From the NCBI GenBank assembly GCA_032622095.1, contig CP136067.1, forward strand, positions 92,992,707-93,056,706: a stretch of DNA of 64,000 bases. The letters run 5' to 3'. The position numbers and the translations under genes are program-made. This document shows, one piece after another, positions 33,745 to 44,176 of this stretch. How positions within the stretch are numbered: position 1 is the stretch's first letter; the number at the start of each line of letters is the position of its first letter. The notes under the pieces were generated by a model. It searched no databases and was not told where the DNA came from. It saw nothing but the letters and a program-made list of their open reading frames with translations. The DNA comes from Siphonodentalium dalli. Lineage: Eukaryota > Mollusca > Scaphopoda > Gadilida > Siphonodentaliidae.

Positions 33745-36700
33745 TCTATATCTATATTTGCGAATATCTGTCTGTCAGTCTGTCTGTCAGTGTTCTATAG
33801 AAATTCACAGGGGACCATCTAGATGATGCCAAATAGGTCTACTAGGAGTAGCTTTTTACGAGAAAGATAATGGGTTAGAATTTTCTAAAGTGACGCCGTT
33901 GTTGTCAGGGGCAGAAAAGGGGGAGGGGCAGAAAAAAAAATTGTCGCCGATGGCCACCAAACTTATACGTAATAATCCCCATGATATGAGGAATCTAATG
34001 AGTGGTTTAAATATGGCAAAAGTCGCGCCGTTCGCGTCAGGGGTGCCCGGAAGGGGAGGGGCATTTTTTGTTTCTGTCGCCGATTTCCACCAAACTTATA
34101 TATATTCATCCCCATGATATGTAAACACCAACGGTGTGGTTTAAAAGTGGCGTCGTTCGAGTCAGGGATGCAAGGAAGGGGAGAGGGGCACCAAAATTGA
34201 AAAACTAATTTTAGCGCCGATCTCTACCAAATTGATATATATTCTTCTTCATGATATAAGGAATCTAATTGTGCGATTTAACAACGCCAAACCCATGATA
34301 TGAAAAAACCAACGGTGTGGTTTAAAAGTGGCGTCGTTCGAGTCAGGGATGCACGGAAGGGGAGAGGGGCACCAAAATTGAAAAACTAATTTTAGCGCCG
34401 ATCTCCACCAAATTGATATATATTCTTCTTCATTATACAAGGAATCAAATTGTGCGCTTTAACAACGCCAAATTGATGTCTTTTGGTTGAGAGATTGGGA
34501 GGGGTGGGCACTTAATTTGATAATAATTAGTTTAGTCGCCGACTGCCACCACACTTATACAAAATAATTCCCATGATATGAGGAGTCTAATGGTGTTGCT
34601 TATATCTGTCAAATGTGGCCTCATTCGAGTCAGGATTGCATTGAAAGTGACAGGGGCACCAAAATTGATGCACATTTGTTTTGCGCCAATTTCCACCAAA
34701 TTGATACACGTTCTTATCCAAGATACGAGGAATCTAATCGTGTGATTTAAAGACGCCATAGTGGTGCTGTTTGTTTGAGAGTTTGTTTAGTCGCCGATTA
34801 TCACCAAACTTATAAGCAATCATCTCCATGATATCAGATATGATATCTGTCTGTCTGTCTGTCTGTGTTCTATAGAAATTCACAGGGGACCATCTAGATG
34901 ATGCCAAATAGGTCTACTAGGAGTAGCTTTTTACGAGAAAGATAATGGTCGGGGTTAGAATTTTCTAAAGTGACGCCGTTGTTATCAGGGGCAGAAAAGG
35001 GGGAGGGGCAGAAAAAAAATTGTCGCCGATGGCCACCAAACTTATATGTAATAATCCCCATGATATGAGGAATATAATGGTGTGGTTTAAATATCTGTCT
35101 GTCTGTCTGTCTGTCTGTGTTCTATAGAAATTCACTGGGGACCATCTAGTTGATGCCAAATAGGTCTACTAGGAGTAGCTTTTTACGAGAAAGATAATGG
35201 TCGGGGTTAGAATTTTCTAAAGTAACGCCGTTGTTGTCAGGGGCAGAAAAGGGGAGGGGCAGAAAATAAATTGTCGCCGATGGCCACCAAACTTATATGT
35301 AATAATCCCCATGATATAAGGAATCTAATGGTGTGGTTTAAATATGGCAAAAGTCGCGCCGTTCGCGTCAGGGTGCCCGGAAGGGGAGGGGCATATTTGT
35401 TTTCTGTCGCCGATTTCCACCAAACTTATATATATTCATCCCCATGATATGTAAAAACCAACGGTGTGGTTTAAAAGTGGCGTCGTTCGAGTCAGGGATG
35501 CAAGGAAGGGGAGAGGGGCACCAAAATTGAAATACTAATTTTAGCGCCGATCTCTACCAAATTGATATATATTCTTCTTCATGATATAAGGAATCTAATT
35601 GTGTGGTTTAAAAGTGGCGTCGTTCGAGTCAGGGATGCAAGGAAGGGGAGAGGGGCACCAAAATTGAAAAACTAATTTTAGCGCCGATCTCTACCAAATT
35701 GATATATATTCTTCTTCATGATATAAGGAATCTAATTGTGCGATTTAACAACGCCAAACCCATGATATGAAAAAACCAACGGTGTGGTTTAAAAGTGGCG
35801 TCGTTCGAGTCAGGGATGCACGGAAGGGGAGAGGGGCACCAAAATTGAAAAACTAATTTTAGCGCCGATCTCCACCAAATTGATATATATTCTTCTTCAT
35901 TATACAAGGAATCAAATTGTGCGCTTTAACAACGCCAAATTGATGTCTTTTGGTTGAGAGATTGGGAGGGGTGGGCACTTAATTTGATAATAATTAGTTT
36001 AGTCGCCGACTGCCACCACACTTATACAAAATAATTCCCATGATATGAGGAGTCTAATGGTGTTGCATATATCTGTCAAATGTGGCCTCATTCGAGTCAG
36101 GATTGCATTGAAAGGGACAGGGGCACCAAAATTGATGCACATTTGTTTTGCGCCAATTTCCACCAAATTGATACACGTTCTTATCCAAGATACGAGGAAT
36201 CTAATCGTGTGATTTAAAGACGCCATAGTGGTGCTGTTTGTTTGAGAGTTTGTTTAGTCGCCGATTATCACCAAACTTATAAGCAATCATCTCCATGATA
36301 TCAGGAGTATAATCGTGTGGTTTAAGGATGACATAAGTTGGGCCATTCGAGTCAGTGGTGTATAGAGATGAGAGGGACACAACAAATTATAGCTATATGT
36401 TTAGTGCCGATTTCCACCAGATTGATACATATTCTTCTCTGTGATACACCAAATTTGTGACCTATGGGTGAGAGATATGGGGACCTTAAATTTGATACGA
36501 ATTTGTATACTCGCCAATTTTCACCAGTTTCATATATATGCATCTCTAATCTCTAATGAGTCTTAGTGTGTGCAGCTTGAGACTAAAATATAGGGATAGG
36601 AGGGTCACCAAGACTGATACAAAATATTTTTAGTACTAATTACCATCAAATTCAGACACGTTCTTCTCAAATGATACAAGAAATCAAATCGTGCTGTCTG

Positions 36701-38419
36701 TCTGTCTTTCTGTCTGTCTATGTACGTTCTATATTTAACTTCACGCGGTACAATCGAGATGTCACCAAGGCGTTCTAAGAGGGGTAACTGTTTACAAGGA
36801 AGATAACAGTGTGGGTAAAAAAAATTTAAATGACGCTGTTTGTGTCAGGGGAAGAAAAGGGGGAGGTCGGCAAAATTAAAAAAATAGTTTTGTCGCCGAT
36901 TTCCACCAAACGAATACATAATCACCTTCGCAATATGGCGTTGTTCGAGTCAGCGTTGCATCAACAATTGATTTAATAAACTATTTTTAGCCCAAATTTC
37001 CACAAAATTGATATATTATTCTTCTCTATGATAAGAGGAATATCATCGTGTGATTTAAAGACGCCAAATTGCTGTCGGTTGTGTGAGAGATATGGGTCAT
37101 AACTATTCTCAGAATTTGTTTAGTTGCTGATTACCACCAAACATATATATAATCATCGCAAGTATACCATGCATCCATGAGTCTAATGGGAGTGGTTTAA
37201 ATATGTCAAAAGAGACAAACGCTGGTACAAATTTATTTGGCACCAATTTCCACTGAATTCATACACGTTTTTTCTAATGAAAAACCATGAATTAAATCAT
37301 ATTTGGTGTCGTTTGCGTCGGTGATGGCGAGCGGATATGCACTTTCATTGATAAGATTGCTATTCGCCTTTATATACAGTCACCCAGGCCATCTCCATAT
37401 CATTTTAAGTAGTTTTGGACGTTCACATTTCACAATCCCGACATATGGTGACCCACTTAAGTCACTTGAACAATTATATCTTCTTAACTGTCATATTTAT
37501 ATGGGAATAGCAATCAGGTCATTCACAATATGAGCTAGCAAAAAGAGATGCATATAGAAGAAGCATTAAACGTATATTTATCATTCTATTGAAGAGATAC
37601 ATATATTCGTGCAAACTGAGATACCCCGAACCATCAGAAGATTGCATATATATTATTACAAAATTGAGTCCGTTCCATTCAATACAGTTTCCACAAAAAA
37701 AGTTACAATTTGTCATAAGATATGGAAGGCCTGTTCAAAAATAGTGGTCACAGTGTGCAGTCAAATATAGTTTCTTCTGATATACAAGAAAATGCAGTTA
37801 GTAGCATAAGACTTTTCAGGATCCTCCCAATACTGCACATGCATCTGACAAGGGTTTTATAACAGACTCCTCGACTGACATAAACAACTCAAAATCTCGC
37901 TCTGTGCCTGGCACATGTAGCTAATATTTATGCGCATCAACATTCGTTTAAACAGAGAATATTTAGCCAATATATAGCACCATGAACAGAGGAGCACCTG
38001 GAAATTTCTTTGAAACATCTGTATCTTCATAGAGTTAGCCAGGTGTCCTCGAGAACTTAGTCCAACCCACTAAATTGATTGATACATTTCAATATTGAAA
38101 ACCCAATTATCATCTTTTATTTGTGATGTTCATGTATCATATTTAACGTCTAATGTATACGCAGTTGTAAATACATACATAATTCATTATTGTTGGAACA
38201 GATTAATCGCGAGAAACAGAATGACAATTGACAAGGCGAGCCATTACTTATATCCCATGACTGTAATAATATTGTTTTATGATGCTATTTGAATATACAA
38301 TTTTTGAGAAAACGTATAACACTTTTAATCAAGAGCATTCTCTATCCCCAACAAATATCCACAGCATACAGAGGGTTTCTCATCGCATTAACCTGGGCAA
38401 CGCCGGGTAACCCTGCTAG
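33745..38419 (+). mobile_element. Helitron-like module 3, longer family
   Basis: Two bases after module 2, a related head TCTATATCTATATTTGCGAA with CTGT repeats begins. It is followed by many units of roughly 100-150 bp with 'cgccgatttccaccaaactta', 'ccatgatatgaggaatctaa', 'gtggtttaaa' and 'gtcgttcgagtcaggg'. The head recurs at about 34845 and 35093, so 33745-36700 is a mix of partial tandem copies. The 3' candidate end at 38419 has the hairpin 'cctgggcaacgccgggtaa' and then CTAG. The link between this head and that tail is inferred. The stretch 37260-38380 is not clearly repeat. No Rep/helicase gene is present. Confidence 0.55.
34135..36305 (+). repeat. 1467-bp tandem duplication inside the Helitron-like region
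   Basis: 34135-34838 is repeated at 35602-36305 with only a few differences noticed (for example 'ttgcttat' versus 'ttgcatat', 'aaagtgac' versus 'aaagggac'). Two ORFs at 34249-34440 and 35716-35907 (minus) translate identically for this reason. A shorter internal duplication of about 140 bp sits at 35460-35740. Confidence 0.85.
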
Positions 38420-38529
38420 TATATATATAAATGTAAACCGACTCGATTTCTCAGGCAAAAATATGTCTGACCATACCCTTGCACTTGGTGAGGGGGGTGC
38501 TACACTCCTGAATCATGTATACCAGTTAA

Positions 38530-38942
38530 CCCTTTACCCAACAAACCGGCCAAAAACGCCCAAATAAAGCTTCAACAGCCCAAAATATCTTCGGTCTGTC
38601 TCAATAACACCATACAAATATGGATATTATTGGAACCGGTTCATTGACCACATTGTGATGGTTACAGTTATACCATGTGCCAATGCATTCTCTTATATAT
38701 GCGAGTCGACCATAGGTCGCCTCGCATATATAAGAGAATGCATTGGCCTAAAAAAAAGGAAAAATAATTTTTTCTTACATTTTTTAACAATTTTTATAAT
38801 ATTTTTCTACATTCTTTGACAATTTTAGAATTTTTAATATGTGTTAAGCCAATGCATTCTCTTATATATGCGAGGCGACCTATGGTCGACTCGCATATAT
38901 AAGAGAATGTATTGGCACAGGGCCGTTCTGTTGGGTAAAGGG
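38530..38942. mobile_element. piggyBac-type MITE, copy 2, TTAA flanks, inverted relative to copy 1
   Basis: CCCTTTACCCAACA follows TTAA (38526-38529) and TGTTGGGTAAAGGG precedes TTAA (38943-38946). Both hairpin blocks of copy 1 are present in reverse order, with a shorter AT-rich spacer. Confidence 0.85.
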
Positions 38943-38959
38943 TTAACCGAGAGGGCTAA

Positions 38960-39130
38960 CACCAGTTATCAGAGGGGGTGAATACCAGTTAACAGAGGAG
39001 GTTAATGCCAGTTAACAGAGTGGGTGAATACAGTTAACAGAGTGGGTGGATACAGTTAACAGAGGGGTTAGTGCCAGTTAACAGAGTGTGTGAATACAGT
39101 TAACACAGTGGGTGAATACAGTTAACAAAA
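38960..39130 (+). repeat. Minisatellite 'cagttaacagagtgggtgaata'
   Basis: About seven units of 22-25 bp. Each contains AGTTAACA, the same word that flanks the adjacent MITE, so the MITE may have inserted into this array's TTAA. Confidence 0.8.
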
Positions 39131-39239
39131 TATATATATAATAAAGAAAATAGAGTTCACACTGCAATAATATCTATTTTTATCTCTTTTCTGAATAGTA
39201 ATCTTCCAAACTGTTCCATGTTAAAAGAAAAAGTCCTGA

Positions 39240-40200
39240 TAGCTGCACATCACTCATTCCATTCCTCGGTTAGCTATTGAGCGGACAAGTCGCAAAGCTT
39301 TTCGCTCTGCGTCCTGTCGCTGTTCTGGCTAGCTGAACCCGGATCGCTTGTGAGTCGTGTGGTCGATCTGAAAAGATCTTAGCCGCCCGAGCGACTCGGA
39401 GTAGCTGTTTTGGACTTGGCAGAGGATTATGTTGCTAATCCCCTCTGCCGTTGTCGCGGCCTTGGATAGATTACACATTGTGGATACCCTTAGCTGGACT
39501 CTAACCCAGGCTAAGGGAGGCTCTGTGCGTCTATTCTTGGGGTACCGGATTGTTCCAGCAGTACCCTCTGCTGGCGGTACCTCGAAAGCTTGACTTCACC
39601 AGCGACCTACCATCCGGTACGGGGACTTGGACCTCTGGGACCAGAATCCGAAGAGGCAGAGGAAGAAGACCCCCTCCAGGAAGAGAAGGGACGCCAACAG
39701 AAGAGCCAAGTGTAGACAGGGGCGAGCTGAGAGACGTCCAGCTCCCCCCACTTGGCTGCTGAAGTGGTCGTCGACGATATCACACGAGCTAGCAGGGACG
39801 CCGTTGATCTGCCGGAGGTCCCCGCTGTCGTCATCGAGGCAAGCGGAGACAGGGACGCGGACTCCACCCGGATGTGCCTGCCGCCAGCTTCGATGTGGAG
39901 ATGGACACTTTACCACCTCGGACACCGAAATTCCACCCAGTCCCGGTGTAACCCATATCCACGGGCAGCAACAACAACAGCACTATAACTTCACCCGTAC
40001 CCTAGAGGTAGTGGCATAATCTAACAGACTAGTGGCAGAGTCCAACCGAGCAGTGGCAGAAATTAACAAGATAAAGGAAGAAAATCAAGAATAAGACAGG
40101 CAATTTGCAGCAGCTCTCCAACAACAACAACAACAGCAGCAGGAAAAATCCAAAGAAGGAAGAAAAAGAAATCCAAAACAATTAATGTCTAGATCATCTT
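39240..40200 (+). pseudogene. GC-rich remnant, possibly retroelement 5' region/ORF1
   Basis: Base composition changes sharply here to GC-rich against AT-rich neighbours. Frames are broken: a segment reading AAEVVVDDITRASRDAVDLP (from about 39752) is followed in another frame by an acidic Pro-rich end. Further on a Gln-rich coiled-coil-like segment (RQFAAALQQQQQ, near 40100) ends KEGRKRNPKQ. The layout resembles degenerate ORF1 regions of retroelements, but no diagnostic domain is visible. It could also be a decayed host exon. Confidence 0.4.
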
Positions 40201-40276
40201 TTTTTTTCATGATTCATTGTTATGTTTTCCATCTCATAACTTCATCCATCACTCCAAAGTAGGTTGTAAGAGAGAG

Positions 40277-40560
40277 GTAGATAGATAGATAGATAGATAT
40301 ATAGATAGATAGATAGATAGATAATTTATTGGCAAAAGTGCATTAAATATACAAGAATACAGGAAATACAAAAATAATCATAATAGGATTGAATCGTCAA
40401 GGTTCCGCCCCTTGCAAATCCTCCTTGGGGCCCAGTCCCAGAAAACTCCTAATAAAGGCTGCACATCACTCCATTGTTCGGCACAGTGATGATCGGGTGT
40501 GACGCGGTTGATTTGTAAATTAAAGCCTGTCCCGAGCAAACTATCGCCCAATTAACAGAA
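40277..40560 (-). mobile_element. Probable 3' end of a minus-strand LINE or SINE with (TATC)n tail
   Basis: On the minus strand 'gcacttttgccaataaatta' runs into TATC repeats (GATA on plus, 40277-40322). A polyadenylation-like AATAAA directly before a tetranucleotide tail is a usual LINE/SINE 3' terminus. The body to the right has no open frame. Confidence 0.5.
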
Positions 40561-40659
40561 CGAGACCCGGAAGTCTGGCCATAAAACCCCATATATTGTC
40601 ACCATCAAAGGCGAGTACCAGCCTTTTATTTGAATCCCGAGTTGTTTTGAACGACAACG

Positions 40660-40825
40660 GTGAAGTCGGCACGTGGTGATCATATTATGAATATTATGAT
40701 CATGGTGATTATGATGATAATGACGATGTTCGACGTCGATGATGAAGGTGATGGTGATGACAATGATGATTATTATTTTGACGATGAAACTGGTGATGAT
40801 GACAGTGATGATGATTATGACGCTC
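40660..40825 (+). repeat. Imperfect (GAT)n low-complexity tract
   Basis: Strings of GAT/GATGAT/GACGAT would code Asp-rich peptide. Interpreted as a decayed trinucleotide repeat, not a gene. Confidence 0.7.
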
Positions 40826-40829
40826 GCGA

Positions 40830-41740
40830 GCTCGCTGTATATTTTGTACATTCAAAATTTCTTCATTCTATCTATCTTTTGTATATAATTTCGTTTTCTC
40901 ATGTCAAATTTGATCATATAATAAGAATGTAAGACATATTATTTCAGCGTAACGCTTGAGAACGATCTTAATTAATCCCGCTTACCAAAAGGATGGGGGT
41001 GACACCTTCCTATAATTCTTTGGTTGAGGATTGTCCTCGTTTGGTCGCTGTGCAATTTCACGACAGACAGACCGAGCATATAATGAATTGCATTGGAAAA
41101 CACAGACCCCATGTAAGCACCGAAGAGAAAAAGACGTGAAAACTCGGTGAACCGTTTGAGCAAGCAATTCCAATATACATCTGATTTTGTTTCTGTAATA
41201 CTAGCATGAACCATATTCATTAGCAACTGATTCCCAAGAGAGGGGCTCCAATTCGATCCACGTGAGCTTGTGTCCTGATTTCCTGTGTAACATACCGTTG
41301 TTAGCTCATACGCAGCCTCCAGCCGAAGCATTTATGCTATCTTTAGTATAAACATATTTCATTGCCAACAAGTTATATGATAAATTGTCAAAGAGATTGT
41401 GGCACAACTTCTACAACTCAGAAACGCCCCGTTTCACAAGCTTCTTTGAATTATGTGTGTCACAATAAATGTATCCAATACCCGACGTGCTACATATATA
41501 CGATAAACTAATCAGGTATGCCCACCTTTTTCGTGGATAAACAGTCCGCGCTTAACGCGATATAGAACCAAATTACTATATCGTTGGGCGGCTTGAGATC
41601 AATGAGATCAGTCAGTTTAAACGTATTTAATCTCAATCAAACATTAATAATTATTTAAATCCAGTTTATAATAATAATCATGAATGAGAATGGGATTTGG
41701 CATAAGCTAAAATCTTTTTGGTTCCATCTCCTATATATAT
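40830..41740. other. Intergenic, no feature seen
   Basis: A 119-codon minus-strand ORF (40972-41331) has no motif or splice context that would support it. Confidence 0.4.
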
Positions 41741-41744
41741 AGGT

Positions 41745-41842
41745 TATAACCCGCTTGGGTATGTGTACAAGAAATTCAGATCAAGGTGCTTTAGAGCCGC
41801 GATCTGTATTTCTTGAACAGATACCCAAGCGGGTTATGACAT
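41745..41842. repeat. Hairpin, about 37-bp imperfect arms
   Basis: 'ataacccgcttgggtat' followed by 'aagaaattcagatc' on the left is mirrored by 'gatctgtatttcttgaacag' and 'atacccaagcgggttat' on the right, with a loop of about 20 bp. It could be a solo MITE or a structured RNA. No gene context. Confidence 0.7.
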
Positions 41843-41849
41843 ATTTATA

Positions 41850-43463
41850 AACCGATTCAGACCCAGAGGAAATGGGAATTGGGCCACATTCAATACGATG
41901 ATTACCTATCAATAACCATTCATTCAAAAGTTAATTGAATGGTTTCTGGTGTTTCATATTCCTGCTGAACAATTAGTCAAATGCTCGTTGACAATCGGAT
42001 CACTTGCGTCAGCATTATTTATCAGCGTTGATATATATACCATTCTGTTTCCAAATTTTAAAACGTTTTCATTCTGATGACGTGTTTCTGGATAAAGCAG
42101 ATTCTTCCTTGTGATAATAAACTGTTTCGGCTGTTAAGGTTATTTTCGTCTTGTTGTCATAATGGAATTATCGTTCAGAACACATGAGGCAATGTTCCGG
42201 TAGTGTTTGGACTCCGACGTGAAACTATTCCACATTGCATGAAGTTGGTGTGATGAAATATCACCTGAATTCATGACAAAAGACTTAACCAAACCTGCAT
42301 ATATTACACACATGCATGTTATGTGAACAGTTTATGGAATGTTCTCAATGGTATCATTCCAAAGATCATTACGTGCTTATTATGGATTATACATTCCAAA
42401 CAGGTTTGGACTTCGTTCAGTTTACTTCCAATCACACCGCTACCTCCCGACAAACAAACAAATATTCAATCGAAAGTGTTGGGGCCCTCACCGATGCAGC
42501 CCACCCCTCTATGGTATGATCCGTGTTTGAACTTCCCGAGTGACTTGTGCTATCATTATCATGGATTTCGTTAGAATTTCACACCTTCCGCTCCGAGAGA
42601 GATATGTTTATATCAGTTTCTTTGTGGTAAAATTCTACTATACACGTCGATGCGCGGTGTAATTATTTCTTAATTAATTGGAGGAGCAACCAGATATTCG
42701 AAACTAGAACGTCGAACCCCCGAAGATCTGAATGTCAGTCGAGAGCCATTGTCTGATTGAATTTAAAATAAATATGAAGGAATTACGTTTATACGGATGA
42801 AAGCATTCATGTAAGGCTTGTAAAATGAGACATATACGAATAAAACTACGCCAATTGACATGGTTCAAATTAGTGGGGCTTGTGCACTTCGCCGGGAAAA
42901 CAAATGTAGGCCTATACATTTCTGTACAAAACCAAACATCGACAAAACATATAATAATTATACCGTAGTATTGTATATATACGTAATACTGTCGACCCAA
43001 TTATTCGTATTTTGGTCACGTATATATAAGTAACAGTCGGTCAAAAGCTCTTCAGTGCTTGTGTCTCTATAATGTTTTACCTCCGACTTTTAAATAAAAT
43101 GTAACTTATCTTATATTAAGAATAAGTTTTACTCGATCAAGATATTTATGACGTTGTAGCTATAAGAATAGTTACACTATTACTGTACTCTCACACGCTG
43201 ACGTGTCCCGTATTCGTTTGTATGTAAGTTAGCTACATGTCATGCAGGCCCCTATCGACAAGAAATGATGGCGTTGGGTATAGAAGCGCGATTGCAAATG
43301 TTCTGGTTTGTGGGCGGAGTGTAGAGTATCAGAGGTCTCGGAGGGACTCATTGGGGAGATACGAACATTCTAGTTTACGAATGCCACCTTGTGGTATAAA
43401 GTGGCCACATTTCGGAAAGATAATATACAGCTGGTAGAACGAATGGACTGGGTTTAGTTGCAG
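41850..43463. other. Upstream part of the P450 locus, no exon recognised
   Basis: CYP4 exons coding the N-terminal membrane anchor and helices B-H were looked for and not found. A plausible acceptor (TTGCAG, ending 43463) closes this stretch. The missing exons may lie between or upstream of the repeats. Confidence 0.4.
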
Positions 43464-43649
43464 GTAATAAGAGATAAAAGAGTTGAGTTTCAGAAGATAT
43501 ATGCGAATTATACGATGACCCAGCTGACGAGTGATGATGGCAGAAAGAAACGACTAGCTTTTCTTGACATGCTGTTATGTAGGGCAGAAGACGGGAGTCA
43601 GCTGGACGATAGTGATATACAAGAAGAGGTGGACACAGTCATGTTTGAG
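43464..43649 (+). CDS. Cytochrome P450 (CYP4-like), exon before the I-helix
   Basis: CYP4 enzymes are heme monooxygenases of the endoplasmic reticulum that mostly hydroxylate fatty acids and related lipids. This exon runs from the acceptor TTGCAG to the donor GAG/GTAAGTC, both in phase 0. It codes [12 protein letters not shown]..., then [11 protein letters not shown] and [12 protein letters not shown], the helix H to early I-helix segment diagnostic of CYP4. It joins in frame to GHDTT in the next exon. The 186-bp length fits an internal exon. The upstream N-terminal exons are not visible, so gene length and start are unknown. Confidence 0.85.
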
Positions 43650-44176
43650 GTAAGTCGCGTTCATCTCTAACCCTTATGCATGTAATATGAAGAAGTTAAA
43701 CATCTATGCAATGTATTATCTGAGTGTTATTATGCTCATCTGTCCGTTGGAGTCACCCTTATAATATAGTTTTCGTGGGCCAGTTTATGACAAACAAAAC
43801 TCGTGTCATATAATGATATCACATCGGTGTTTATATATTATAATGTATATCATTTGAATATCTAGTATGTAAGTCATGTACATAAATGTATTATATGTTA
43901 TCTTAATACCTATGTATGTGTCGATAAGATTCACTGGGTGCGAACTGAGACGTGAGAATTTGTTCCCGTCCGATAAATGCTACGGTTCCGGTACGAAAAT
44001 GCTATGGTTCACAGGTGAAAAAAAGACCAGTGATGTCAACAATCGCTGTGTTCGTGGATATAAAGCAGTTCTCCTCATAACTGTTTTTACGACATCACTA
44101 CTTCTGATAAATGTTTGTTGAAATAAGCTTCACAGTTAATTATAGCTTAAAATAGTCATGTTTGAGGTAAGTCGCG

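Noticed and set aside
32493-33822. ORFs with repeated 'MGVLSYGESHKHINLPVRRD'-like text
   Set aside because: They follow the repeating units of Helitron-like modules and recur whenever the unit recurs; not genes.
40660-40932. Asp-rich 90-codon ORF
   Set aside because: It is coded by an imperfect GAT repeat and has no other sequence features.
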